From JAJKJG01 sp036556825 (lineage in GTDB: Bacteria > Pseudomonadota > Alphaproteobacteria > Rhizobiales > Beijerinckiaceae), in NCBI GenBank assembly GCA_036556825.1, contig DATBIR010000304.1:1-48292 (forward strand): a stretch of DNA of 48,292 nt. Direction: 5' to 3'. A program made the position numbers and the translations under genes. Of this stretch, positions 39,530-47,400 are shown one piece after another. Every line of letters begins with the position of its first letter. Within the stretch, counting starts at the first letter, position 1. The notes beneath the pieces are model-generated. The model was not told the origin of the DNA. It ran no database searches and saw only the letters and a program-made list of their open reading frames with translations.

Positions 39530-41386
39530 TTATCGCTCCTGCGTCAGCACCAGGGCGCTGTACCGTCCGATGCCGATATTGCCATTGCAGGCGAGCCCGT
39601 CGCGCGGGCCCGGATGAGCCTCGGTGTCGTAACCCCGGTGGCTTCCGAAGTCGGGGCTGTAGCCCGACCAGTCGCTGTTGAAACGGACACGCCAGCGGCC
39701 TTCGCGCGGCAGGCCGATGGTATAGCTGTCGTAGCTGCGGTTGGAAAAATTCATCGCCACCACGACGTCGTCGCCGGGGCCGCCGCGGTCCCAGCGGTGG
39801 AAGGCGATCACCTTGTCGGTGTCGTTGACGTGAAACACGTTGACATTGTGTCCGATGAGGCCGCGTGTCCGGTCATCCCAGTTGCGCCGCAGCCGGATGA
39901 GGTCCTGGTACATGCGGAAGATCCCGGCGAAGCGCTCCTTTTTGCCCCAGTCGAGAGGGTCCGTGTCGCGGAACCACTCGTCTTCGAGAAACTCCTGTCC
40001 CTGAAACAGCATCGGGATGCCGGGCGCCGTGAACACCAGCACGGCGCCAAGGGTGGAGCGCTTGCGCGCAAGCCAGCCTCCCGCCTCCTCGGGTGAAATC
40101 TCGAATGGCACGCGCGCCTTGCCGTTGGCGACCTCGTCGTGCGACTCGGTGTAGATCACGCGGGCGAAGGCGCTCGCGCCGTAGCGGCCGAGGATGGCGT
40201 CGCGGACTGCGCTCATGCTGCGCTGATCGTCCCAGGACGCGATCACCGCCCTGCGCACCGGGTGCACGAAATCCGCTGCCCATTGCGCGTCGAAACCGGC
40301 GCCGCCGTCGTCCGCGTCGGCCGTGAGCCACGGGTTGTCCTGCAGGTCTTCGGCGATGCTGATCTTCCACGGCGAGCGGCGATTGATCTCGCTGTTGACC
40401 CACTGCATGAGCCCCCAGCCGTCCGGCAGGCTTTGGCCGCCGTCGTCCTCGTTACCCTCGACCGTGCGGATGTAGAGGGTCATGTCCCAGCGCAGCCCGT
40501 CGGCGCGAAACGCGTCCAGCCAGAACAGGGCATTGTCGCGCAGATATTGCCGGACCTCGGGGCGTCCGTAATCGGGCCGCCCGCTGTCGGTCCACGGCGT
40601 GCGCGAACGCCAGTCGCTGTAGAAATAGATGCCGCCCTTGCCGTCCTGCTGCCAGCCGTCGAACTGCCAGGTGTCGAGATCGTCGGGGCCGAGATGGTTG
40701 TAAACGACGTCGATGATCACCGCGATGCCGAGGCGGTGGGCGGCCTGGATGAGCGCGACGAGACCGCGCGGGCCCGCATACTCGCTCTCGACAGCAAAAA
40801 TGTCGGCGGGGTTGTAGCCCCAGGAGAAGCCGCCGGGGAACTCGGCGAGCGGCATGATCTGGATGGCGTTCGCCCCGAGCTCGGCAACGTGCGCGAGCCG
40901 GCTGATGGCGGTGTCGAGCGTGCCGGGCGGACCGCCCGGCTGATCGTTGAACGTGCCGATATGCATCTCGTAGATGACGAGCTCGTTCCACGGCGGCATC
41001 GCGAATGCAGGCTCGCCGCTCCAGTCGAACACGGCCGGGTCGAGGATCACCGTGTGGCCATTGGAGTTGTCGACGTCGTAGCCGTAGGGGTCGTGCCGTT
41101 CGAGGCGCTGGCCCTGATATGTGATCACATACTGGTATTGCTGTCCCGGCTGCGCCGCGCGCACCTCGCCCGACCAGTAGCCGTTACGCTCGTGGGCAAG
41201 CGGGTCGCTCGTCTCTGACCAGCCGTTGAAGTCGCCCGCGACGGCGACCGCTTGCGCGTTCGGCGCCCAGACGCGAAACGCCGTGCCGCCGGCGAACGGA
41301 ATCGCCCCCATCCCAGGGCGCGCGGTCGCGCGGCTATGCGAAGCGTCTCGTGAGCTCGCTGCGCCAGAGGCATCGATGTCGGGCAT
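39530..41386 (-). CDS. GH13 alpha-glucan-active enzyme with CBM48, branching-enzyme-like
   Basis: 618 residues. An N-terminal CBM48/early-set domain (about 32-110; FRVWAPNAQAVAVAGDFNGW) is followed by the GH13 barrel. Region I DVVYNH is at 226-231, region II GLRWD places nucleophile D301, region III IAED places acid/base E346, and region IV SHD is at 415-417; all are intact. The C-terminal beta-domain ends at RYSALVLTQ. The layout matches GlgB-like or GlgX/TreZ-like enzymes, but it is shorter than classical GlgB (about 730). AAGG precedes the ATG. It should act on glycogen, maltodextrin or trehalose precursors. Exact reaction unresolved. Confidence 0.9.
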   Translation of the reverse strand: MPDIDASGAASSRDASHSRATARPGMGAIPFAGGTAFRVWAPNAQAVAVAGDFNGWSETSDPLAHERNGYWSGEVRAAQPGQQYQYVITYQGQRLERHDPYGYDVDNSNGHTVILDPAVFDWSGEPAFAMPPWNELVIYEMHIGTFNDQPGGPPGTLDTAISRLAHVAELGANAIQIMPLAEFPGGFSWGYNPADIFAVESEYAGPRGLVALIQAAHRLGIAVIIDVVYNHLGPDDLDTWQFDGWQQDGKGGIYFYSDWRSRTPWTDSGRPDYGRPEVRQYLRDNALFWLDAFRADGLRWDMTLYIRTVEGNEDDGGQSLPDGWGLMQWVNSEINRRSPWKISIAEDLQDNPWLTADADDGGAGFDAQWAADFVHPVRRAVIASWDDQRSMSAVRDAILGRYGASAFARVIYTESHDEVANGKARVPFEISPEEAGGWLARKRSTLGAVLVFTAPGIPMLFQGQEFLEDEWFRDTDPLDWGKKERFAGIFRMYQDLIRLRRNWDDRTRGLIGHNVNVFHVNDTDKVIAFHRWDRGGPGDDVVVAMNFSNRSYDSYTIGLPREGRWRVRFNSDWSGYSPDFGSHRGYDTEAHPGPRDGLACNGNIGIGRYSALVLTQER

Positions 41387-41432
41387 CGCCGCCTTCTACG
41401 TCAGGTTGAACGCGGGATTACACTAGAGCTTT

Positions 41433-41448
41433 TTCCACTCACGTGGAA
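41433..41448. repeat. Small hairpin in the GH13/histone-like gap
   Basis: TTCCAC-tcac-GTGGAA, preceded by CTAGAGCTTT and followed by CCGG; this resembles a fragment of the Rhizobiales repeat with CTAGAGC...GTGGAACCGG. Probably also the terminator of the minus-strand gene at 41620. The 233-bp gap otherwise shows only GC-rich sequence. Confidence 0.45.
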
Positions 41449-41619
41449 CCGGCTCCAGCTTTTCCAAAGGCGCATTTCCGTCGGCGAAGCGTACACATGT
41501 CGGCGGGAAACGCTGCCGCCCTGAGGCGCTGCGGCTGTCTACCCGGGCTTGGAAGTGGCCCGGGCGCGGCGGGGGCCGTACGGTCCTCGCCGCGCGTTCA
41601 AACGGCGCACGGGATGCGC

Positions 41620-42459
41620 CTACTTGCGCGACTTCCCGCGCGTCGTGCGGCCGCGCGCGCCTGTCTTCCGGGCGCCGCCTTTGGCGCTCTTCTGCGAGCG
41701 GCTCGCGGCGCTGCCACGTTTGGCTGCGCCCTTCTTGGCGGCGCCAGTCTTCGCGCTGCCGCGTTTCGTCGCCCCGCCGCTCTTGGCCGCGCCACTCTTG
41801 GCCGCGCCGCGCTTCGCCGCGCCCGCGCTTCTGGCGGGGCCGCGCTTCGTCGCGCCCGCGCTCTTGCCGCTGCTGCGCTTCGTGGCACCGGTCTTGGTGG
41901 TCCGCTTTGCGGCCGTCCGGGAGGTCCTGGCGCCTGCTCCGCCGCGCGCTTTGGATGCGGCACTCCTGGCGCCTGCTCCACCTCGCGCTTTGGATGCGGC
42001 GCTCTTGGCGCCGGCGCGGCCGCCCCGCTTCGAGGCGCCCGCGCCTTTCGCCGAACGCTTGGCGCCGCCTCTCGCGGCGGCACGTTTCGCTGCACCCGCG
42101 GCGCTGCGCCGCCGGCCGCCCGCCGCGCGTTTCGATGCCGCGCCGCGCCGCCCGCGCTGCGCGCCGGCGCGCTCGCCGGTGTCGCGCTCCTCCGCGCTGC
42201 GGTCGACGAACTTGAAGAAGCGGCTGGTCTCGCCGGACTCCACCGTTTCCTGGTGCAGGAGTGCGAGATTGTTTTCCTCGAAGATCCGGAAGAATTCTTC
42301 CCACGCAATTTCCTCGAGCTGCGGGTCGTCCTCGCCGAAATCGAAGCGCAGGATGCCGTCGCCGCCGCGCCCGGTGCGCACGACGGCGGGCCTGCCGCCC
42401 CGCTCCTCGGCCCAGCGGCGGATTTCATCTTGATCGGTCGTGGTCGTAGCTTCGCTCAT
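41620..42459 (-). CDS. Small conserved domain fused to a histone-H1-like Lys/Arg/Ala/Gly tail
   Basis: 279 residues from ATG 42459 with GGAGGG upstream. The N-terminal domain (about 9-90; IRRWAEERGGRPAVV, GDGILRFDFGEDD, ISWEEFFRIFEENNLALLHQE-like) belongs to a small bacterial family of unknown function that I recall often standing alone at about 100 residues. From about residue 95 the protein is almost only K, R, A, G, S and T in SAASKARGGAGAR and AKSGAAKSGG-type repeats, like the tails of eukaryotic H1, Hc1 and AlgP. It is strongly basic and likely binds DNA, RNA or another polyanion. It is next to the GH13 gene and divergent from the second TTT operon. Confidence 0.85.
   Translation of the reverse strand: MSEATTTTDQDEIRRWAEERGGRPAVVRTGRGGDGILRFDFGEDDPQLEEIAWEEFFRIFEENNLALLHQETVESGETSRFFKFVDRSAEERDTGERAGAQRGRRGAASKRAAGGRRRSAAGAAKRAAARGGAKRSAKGAGASKRGGRAGAKSAASKARGGAGARSAASKARGGAGARTSRTAAKRTTKTGATKRSSGKSAGATKRGPARSAGAAKRGAAKSGAAKSGGATKRGSAKTGAAKKGAAKRGSAASRSQKSAKGGARKTGARGRTTRGKSRK
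41927..42004 (-). repeat. 39-bp tandem repeat in the basic-tail gene, two copies
   Basis: Copies at 41927-41965 and 41966-42004 differ at only three positions and encode SAASKARGGAGAR twice. The flanks show degenerate further copies. Expansion by slippage is likely, and length should vary between strains. Confidence 0.75.
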
Positions 42460-42659
42460 TGCACCCTCCGATGAGGCCGGTGCGCATTCAAAACGCCCAC
42501 CTTGGCACTCTGCTCCTGTGCTGCGTCTCAACAAGCGCCGGTCGCGCGAGTTCGTCAAGCACCGCTGCAAGACGAAAGCGCCCGCATGCGCAAAAACCAG
42601 GTACATGCGCGTGACGCGACGCGACCGCGCGCAACGCGCAGAAAACGACGTCGGCGGCG

Positions 42660-42688
42660 TTGACACCGTCTCCTTCAGCGCCCTAGCC
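42660..42688 (+). promoter_or_regulatory. Candidate promoter of the second TTT operon
   Basis: TTGACA (42660-42665, consensus), 17-bp spacer, CTAGCC (42683-42688); start point near 42695, about 47 nt before the tctC ATG. The gap (42460-42741) also includes upstream sequence of the divergent basic-tail gene; I see nothing else definite in it. Confidence 0.6.
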
Positions 42689-42741
42689 TCCGCGGCACCA
42701 ACGATAGGCATCCAGAAACGATATCAGGGAGGATTTGTTGC

Positions 42742-43734
42742 ATGACCAGGGTGACACTGATTGCCTGCGCGCTGACGGCGGGGGCGCTGGCGCTGACGAC
42801 CGCGGCAACGGCCCAGACGGGCAACACGCGGGCGCCGAAGGGGCCGATTGAGATCACGGTCGGGACGAGCCCGGGGGGCACGCCCGACGTGATCATGCGG
42901 CGCATGGCCAAGATCCTCAACGACGAGAAGATCGTCGAGAACCCGCTCGTCGTCACCAACCGCACCGGTGGATCGTGGGCGGTGTCCAACAACTGGGTTC
43001 TCGGCAAGAAGGGTGACGAGAATACCGTCTACGGCGTCGCCCAGCCGGTCTTCACGACGCCGATCACGCAAGGCCAGAAGCCCGTCTACAACCAGCTTAC
43101 GCCGATCGCCATGTTCATCCAGGGCGATCTGATCGTGTGCGCGCAGCCGAACGCGCCGGCGACGTTGGCCGAGATCGTGAAGCAGGCGAAAGACAAGCCG
43201 CGCAGCGTCAAGCTGGCCGGCGCCCAGGCCGGCTCCACCGACCACATGGTGACCGGCCTGATCGAGAAGGCGGGAGACGCGAAGTTCAACTACATCCCGT
43301 TCGACGGCGGCGGCGCGGTGCAGGCCGCCTTCCTCGGCGGCAATGTCGACCTGATGGTGCTGACCATCGACGAGATGCTGCCCCTCATGCAAAGCAAGAA
43401 GCTCAAGCCGGTTGCCATCCTCAGCGAGCAGCGCCGGCCGGAGCCGGAGCTGAAGGACATCCCGACCGCGAAGGAGCAAGGCCTCGCGGTGGTGTGGGGG
43501 CAGGCCTGGGGCCTCGCGGCCCCGCCCGAGACCGATCCGGCGCTCGTCAAATGGTGGGACGACAAGATTGCCCGGCTCGTCAAGACCGAGGGCTGGAAGA
43601 ACTTCATCAAGGAAACCTACCGGCGCAGCGATTATGTCGACAGCTCGCGCGTCAAGCAGCATTTCGAGCAGCTCCATCAGGAGCATCTCGCCGTGCTGAA
43701 GGACCTTGGCCTGGCCAAGACCGCGGCGCAGTGA
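42742..43734 (+). CDS. tctC: TTT system periplasmic receptor TctC (Bug family)
   Basis: 330 residues, GGGAGGATTTG before ATG. Signal MTRVTLIACALTAGALALTTAATAQ. PIEITVGTSPGGTPDVIMRRMA is the Bug first-loop motif with TSPGG in place of PYPPGG. VVTNRTGGSWAVSNNWV, AGAQAGSTDHMVTGLI and GGNVDLMVLTIDEMLPLM complete the fold. The TSPGGTPD variant occurs in receptors for aromatic or bulky acids in my recollection, but no ligand can be assigned. It is the first gene of a complete TctCBA operon followed by catabolic genes. Confidence 0.93.
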   Translation: MTRVTLIACALTAGALALTTAATAQTGNTRAPKGPIEITVGTSPGGTPDVIMRRMAKILNDEKIVENPLVVTNRTGGSWAVSNNWVLGKKGDENTVYGVAQPVFTTPITQGQKPVYNQLTPIAMFIQGDLIVCAQPNAPATLAEIVKQAKDKPRSVKLAGAQAGSTDHMVTGLIEKAGDAKFNYIPFDGGGAVQAAFLGGNVDLMVLTIDEMLPLMQSKKLKPVAILSEQRRPEPELKDIPTAKEQGLAVVWGQAWGLAAPPETDPALVKWWDDKIARLVKTEGWKNFIKETYRRSDYVDSSRVKQHFEQLHQEHLAVLKDLGLAKTAAQ

Positions 43735-43744
43735 GCCGGGCCTC

Positions 43745-44197
43745 ATGCGAGGCGTGAACATCGCGACAGCGCTGGTCTTCCTGGCGCTGTCGGCCGTTCT
43801 GGTGACCGGTACATGGAACCTGCCGTACTGGTCGGATTTCGCCCCGGGACCGGCCTTCGCGGCGATCTGGACCGCGGCGGCAGCGAGCCTGCTGGCCCTG
43901 ATGCTGCTCATTCAGGAGCGGCGCATGCCGAGCCTGGAGCCCGCCGACTGGCCCGGACGATCCGCATTCATGCGTGTCGTGATAACGACGGCAGCGCTGT
44001 GCGTGACGCTGGTTCTGGCGCCGACGCTCGGCTTTCCGGTCACCGTCGCGCTGCTCACATTCTTCGTTTTGACAGTTGTCGAACGCCGCCGGCTCGTCCC
44101 GAGCCTCATCGTCACCGCGCTGACGACGGCCCTCATCCACGGCGTCTTCGTGGCCTGGCTCAACGTCGCCCTGCCGAAGGGCATTCTCGGCATCTAG
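43745..44197 (+). CDS. tctB: Tripartite tricarboxylate transporter small membrane subunit TctB
   Basis: 150 residues from ATG 43745, 10 bp after tctC. Four membrane segments: ATALVFLALSAVLVTGT, FAAIWTAAAASLLALMLLI, VVITTAALCVTLVLAPTLGF and SLIVTALTTALIHGVFVAWLNV. NLPYWSDFAPGPAFAAIW matches the TctB loop (GPAxxP-like). A 122-bp gap with palindromic repeats separates it from tctA, whereas the first TTT set has tctB and tctA one base apart. Confidence 0.88.
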   Translation: MRGVNIATALVFLALSAVLVTGTWNLPYWSDFAPGPAFAAIWTAAAASLLALMLLIQERRMPSLEPADWPGRSAFMRVVITTAALCVTLVLAPTLGFPVTVALLTFFVLTVVERRRLVPSLIVTALTTALIHGVFVAWLNVALPKGILGI

Positions 44198-44198
44198 G

Positions 44199-44292
44199 GC
44201 AGGATCGCTTCAGATTGAATCGATCCTGCTCGCGTGTTTGTTGTGCGGCATGATCTTACCCGGCGGAGCGTGGCCACTTCGCCGGATCATGC
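44199..44292. repeat. Two palindromic repeats between tctB and tctA
   Basis: GCAGGATCG-N13-CGATCCTGC (44199-44229, 9-bp perfect arms) and GCATGAT...CCGGCG with CGCCGG-ATCATGC (44248-44292, one bulge). The second resembles the abundant Bradyrhizobium/Mesorhizobium repeat GCATGATC...GATCATGC. The first lies 2 bp after the tctB stop. Confidence 0.75.
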
Positions 44293-44319
44293 GCTGAAGA
44301 TCGTGGCTGGAAGCTGAGA

Positions 44320-45825
44320 ATGGACGTCTTCAACTCGCTCGCCCAGGGTTTCGGCATCGCGCTGACGCCGACCAACCTGTTCTTCACCCTGATCGGCGTG
44401 GTGATCGGGCAAGTGATCGGGGCGCTGCCAGGCATCGGCCCGTCGGCCGGAATGGCGCTGCTGCTGCCCATGACCTTCGGGCTGCCGCCGGTCACGGCAA
44501 CCGTGATGCTGGCCGGCATCATGTACGGCGGCATGTACGGCGGAACGCTGACATCCGTGCTCATCAACGTCCCGGGCGAGGCCGCGAGCGTGATGACGGC
44601 GGTCGACGGCCACCAGCTGGCCCGGCAGGGGCGCGCCGGATCGGCCCTGAGCGTCGCGGCCGTCGGTTCGTTCCTCGCCGGAATTGCGGCCGTCGCCGCC
44701 CTGGCGGTCGCGGCGCCGGCGCTGAGCGCCTTCGCGCTGCGCTTCAACGCGCCCGAATACTTCCTGCTGGCGGCCCTCGGCATCACGGCCACCGCGAGTC
44801 TCGGCAGCAGTTCCGCCGTCAAGGCGCTGCTCACGGCCCTGTTCGGACTGATGATCGCGCTCGTCGGCACCGATCCCATCCTCGGAGTGGACCGTCTCAC
44901 CTTCGGCGTCCAGAGCCTGGTCGACGGCTTCGATTTCCTTCCCGTGGCGATCGGCGTCTTCGGCATCGCCGAAGTTCTCGTGTCGCTCGAGACGATCCAC
45001 GACGCCAAGCCCCTGACGACGCGTCTGCGCGACCTGTGGCCCCGGCTCAGCGACTGGGCCGAGACGCGCATGGCCATCCTGCGCGGCGGGCTGATCGGGT
45101 TCCTGATCGGCGTCATGCCCGGCGCCGGCCCGACTGTGGCGGCCCTGATGGCATATGTCACCGAGCGCAAGTTCAGCCCGCATCCGGAGCGCTTCGGGCG
45201 CGGCGCGCTCGACGGGGTTGCCGCTGCCGAATCGGCCAACAACTCGGCGGTCCACGGCGCCCTCGTGCCGATGCTCGCGCTCGGCATTCCTGGCTCGGCG
45301 AGCACGGCCGTGCTTCTTGCCGCGCTGGTGCTGCAAGGCATCCGACCCGGCCCCATGCTGATGCAGCAGCAGCCCGACCTCGTCTGGGGCCTGATCGCCA
45401 GCATGTTCGTTGGCAACGTCATCCTGCTGGTCATGAACCTGCCGCTGGCCCCGGTCTTCGCGTCGCTGCTGCGCATTCCCTACGCGTATCTTGCGCCCGG
45501 CATTCTCGCCCTGTCGCTGGTCGGGGCGTTCGCGACGACGCTCAACATGTATACGGCCATAGTCGCGCTCGCCTTCGGGGTGATCGGCTACCTGATGATC
45601 AAGGCGGACCTGCCGCGCGCACCGCTCGTGCTTGCGCTGGTGCTGGCGCCGCTGATGGAGAGCTCCCTCCGCCAGTCCCTGATGCTGTCCGACGGCAGCC
45701 TGTTGATCTTCATTCAGCGCCCCCTGGCCGCCGTCCTCCTCGTGGCGGTGCTCGTCTCCCTGCTGTGGCCGCTCGCGCAAAGCCTCCGCCAGCGCCGGTC
45801 CCGGCTTCCCCTGGCCACCCTCTGA
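44320..45825 (+). CDS. tctA: Tripartite tricarboxylate transporter large membrane subunit TctA
   Basis: 501 residues, about 12 membrane segments. Repeats QVIGALPGIGPSAGMALLLPMTF with TSVLINVPGEAASVM, and FLIGVMPGAGPTVAALMAYV with ESANNSAVHGALVPMLALGIPGS, are diagnostic. It is clearly homologous to the tctA at 15788 but not a recent duplicate. The ribosome-binding site is weak (CTGGAAGC), so expression may depend on read-through from tctB across the palindromes. Confidence 0.95.
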   Translation: MDVFNSLAQGFGIALTPTNLFFTLIGVVIGQVIGALPGIGPSAGMALLLPMTFGLPPVTATVMLAGIMYGGMYGGTLTSVLINVPGEAASVMTAVDGHQLARQGRAGSALSVAAVGSFLAGIAAVAALAVAAPALSAFALRFNAPEYFLLAALGITATASLGSSSAVKALLTALFGLMIALVGTDPILGVDRLTFGVQSLVDGFDFLPVAIGVFGIAEVLVSLETIHDAKPLTTRLRDLWPRLSDWAETRMAILRGGLIGFLIGVMPGAGPTVAALMAYVTERKFSPHPERFGRGALDGVAAAESANNSAVHGALVPMLALGIPGSASTAVLLAALVLQGIRPGPMLMQQQPDLVWGLIASMFVGNVILLVMNLPLAPVFASLLRIPYAYLAPGILALSLVGAFATTLNMYTAIVALAFGVIGYLMIKADLPRAPLVLALVLAPLMESSLRQSLMLSDGSLLIFIQRPLAAVLLVAVLVSLLWPLAQSLRQRRSRLPLATL

Positions 45826-45875
45826 TCATACAAGCTGCCGGCAGCGTACCGGCCTCGAGGAAAGCAGACCAGCAC

Positions 45876-46910
45876 ATGACCAAACAGCGGACCATCGACA
45901 TCCACGCCCACGTCCTCAGCGAGGACACGATGCAGCGCATGCGCAGGGAGGCGCCGGCCATCGGCCCGACGCTCAGCGAGGTGGACAAGGATGGCGCCAC
46001 GCTCAAGGTGGCCGACATCGTCCAGCGCCCGTTCCCGCGCGGCGGCTGGGACATGGAGGTCCGCCTGCGCGACATGGATGCCTACGGCATCGACATGCAG
46101 GTTCTGTCGGTGCTGCCGCAGACCTTCCTCTACGAGCAGGACCCGTCGCTCACGGCGACCTTGTGCATGATCCAGAACGAGGCGATCGCCGGCCTGGTCG
46201 CCGCACGGCCGGACCGGTTCATGGGCATCGCGGGGTTGCCCTTGCAGGCCGGGCAGCGCGCCGCCGACGAGCTCCGCCGCAGCATGCAGGAGCTCGGCCT
46301 CAAGGGCGCCCTGATCGGCTCGCATGTCGAAGGACGCAACCTCGACGATCCGGACCTCGAGCCGCTATGGGCGACGGCTGCGGAGCTCGGCGCGCTGATC
46401 CTCATCCACCCGCAGAAGGTCGCGGCAGGCGAACGGCTCGGCGGCTACTATTTCAAGAACCTGATCGGCAATCCGCTCGAGACCACCATTGCGGCCGCTT
46501 CGCTCGTGTTCGGCGGCGTGCTCGAGCGCTATCCCGACCTGAGGGTCTGCCTGTCGCACGGCGGCGGCTACACGCCCTATCAGCTCGGCCGCTTCGTGCA
46601 TGGCTGGAACGTGCGTCCGGAGGGCAAGAAGCATCTCAAGACGTCGCCCGAGGCGTCCATCCGGCGGCTGTATTTCGACACCATCCTGCATTTCGACCCG
46701 GCCCTGAAATGGCTCGTCGAAACCTACGGCGCCGGGCATGTCATGCTCGGCAGCGACTACCCGTTCGACATGGGGATGTTCGACTGCGTCGGGGCGGTGC
46801 GCGAGCTTGCGGTGTCCGAGGCCGACCGCGATACCATCCTGGGACGCGGCGTCGACGCGATGTTCCGCGAGCAGAAGGTCCCGGCGAAAGCGGCGGCACG
46901 GTCGGCATGA
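45876..46910 (+). CDS. Amidohydrolase_2 family (ACMSD-like decarboxylase or hydrolase)
   Basis: 344 residues from ATG 45876. Metal site of the ACMSD group: DIHAHVL at the N-terminus, His in LILIHPQK, LSHGGGYTPYQLGR and Asp in HVMLGSDYPFDMG. These residues are all present, so it is likely active with one Zn or Mn. Relatives decarboxylate aminocarboxymuconate semialdehyde or hydroxybenzoates, or hydrolyse ring lactones such as pyrone dicarboxylate. It follows tctA by 50 bp, with GAGGAAAG upstream, and probably metabolises what the transporter imports. Exact reaction unknown. Confidence 0.92.
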   Translation: MTKQRTIDIHAHVLSEDTMQRMRREAPAIGPTLSEVDKDGATLKVADIVQRPFPRGGWDMEVRLRDMDAYGIDMQVLSVLPQTFLYEQDPSLTATLCMIQNEAIAGLVAARPDRFMGIAGLPLQAGQRAADELRRSMQELGLKGALIGSHVEGRNLDDPDLEPLWATAAELGALILIHPQKVAAGERLGGYYFKNLIGNPLETTIAAASLVFGGVLERYPDLRVCLSHGGGYTPYQLGRFVHGWNVRPEGKKHLKTSPEASIRRLYFDTILHFDPALKWLVETYGAGHVMLGSDYPFDMGMFDCVGAVRELAVSEADRDTILGRGVDAMFREQKVPAKAAARSA

Positions 46911-46944
46911 GCAGCCCGGGGCGAGGGCAGGGGAGAGAAGCGTC

Positions 46945-47400
46945 ATGACTGCACAGACATCTGCTGCCGCCGGCGGGGGAGGCGCGCCGGGCCCGGCCGT
47001 GCTGCGGCCGGACGAGCTTCCGGTCACCGAACGGGGCGGCGGCGCGCGCACGGTGCAACTCGTCACCGCGGCGCTCGGCTCCAAGGAGATGCTGAACGGC
47101 ATCACGAGCTTCCAGGGCGGCGCGGCGATCCCGTTGCACTCGCATAATTGCGAGGAGAGCGTGATCGTGCTCGAGGGCAGCGCCGTGTTCGAGATCGACG
47201 GCGTCGAGCATGAGCTGCACCGCTACGACACCACCTGGATTCCGCCCGAGGTGCCGCACCGCTTCCGCAACGCCTCGGCGAGCGAGCCGCTGCGCATCTT
47301 CTGGACCTACGCGTCGGTGGCGGCGACGCGCACATTGATCGCCACCGGCGAGACGCGCTCGATCGCGTCCGAACACGCGGGAGCCGCGCATGGCCGCTGA
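46945..47400 (+). CDS. Cupin-domain protein
   Basis: 151 residues from ATG 46945 (GGGGAGAGAAG upstream). Cupin_2 motif 1 is AIPLHSHNCEESVIVLEGSA (two His and Glu), motif 2 is DTTWIPPEVPHRFRN with the third His. The first 30 residues are Ala/Gly-rich. The stop overlaps the start of the dehydrogenase gene by 11 bp, so the two are translationally coupled. Cytoplasmic; likely an enzyme or sensor acting on the same compound as its neighbours. Confidence 0.88.
   Translation: MTAQTSAAAGGGGAPGPAVLRPDELPVTERGGGARTVQLVTAALGSKEMLNGITSFQGGAAIPLHSHNCEESVIVLEGSAVFEIDGVEHELHRYDTTWIPPEVPHRFRNASASEPLRIFWTYASVAATRTLIATGETRSIASEHAGAAHGR

Noticed and set aside
41443..42474. Alternative reading frames on both strands over the basic-tail gene
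   Set aside because: The low-complexity GC-rich repeat stays open in several frames. Only the frame from 42459 has a good ribosome-binding site and a conserved N-terminal domain.
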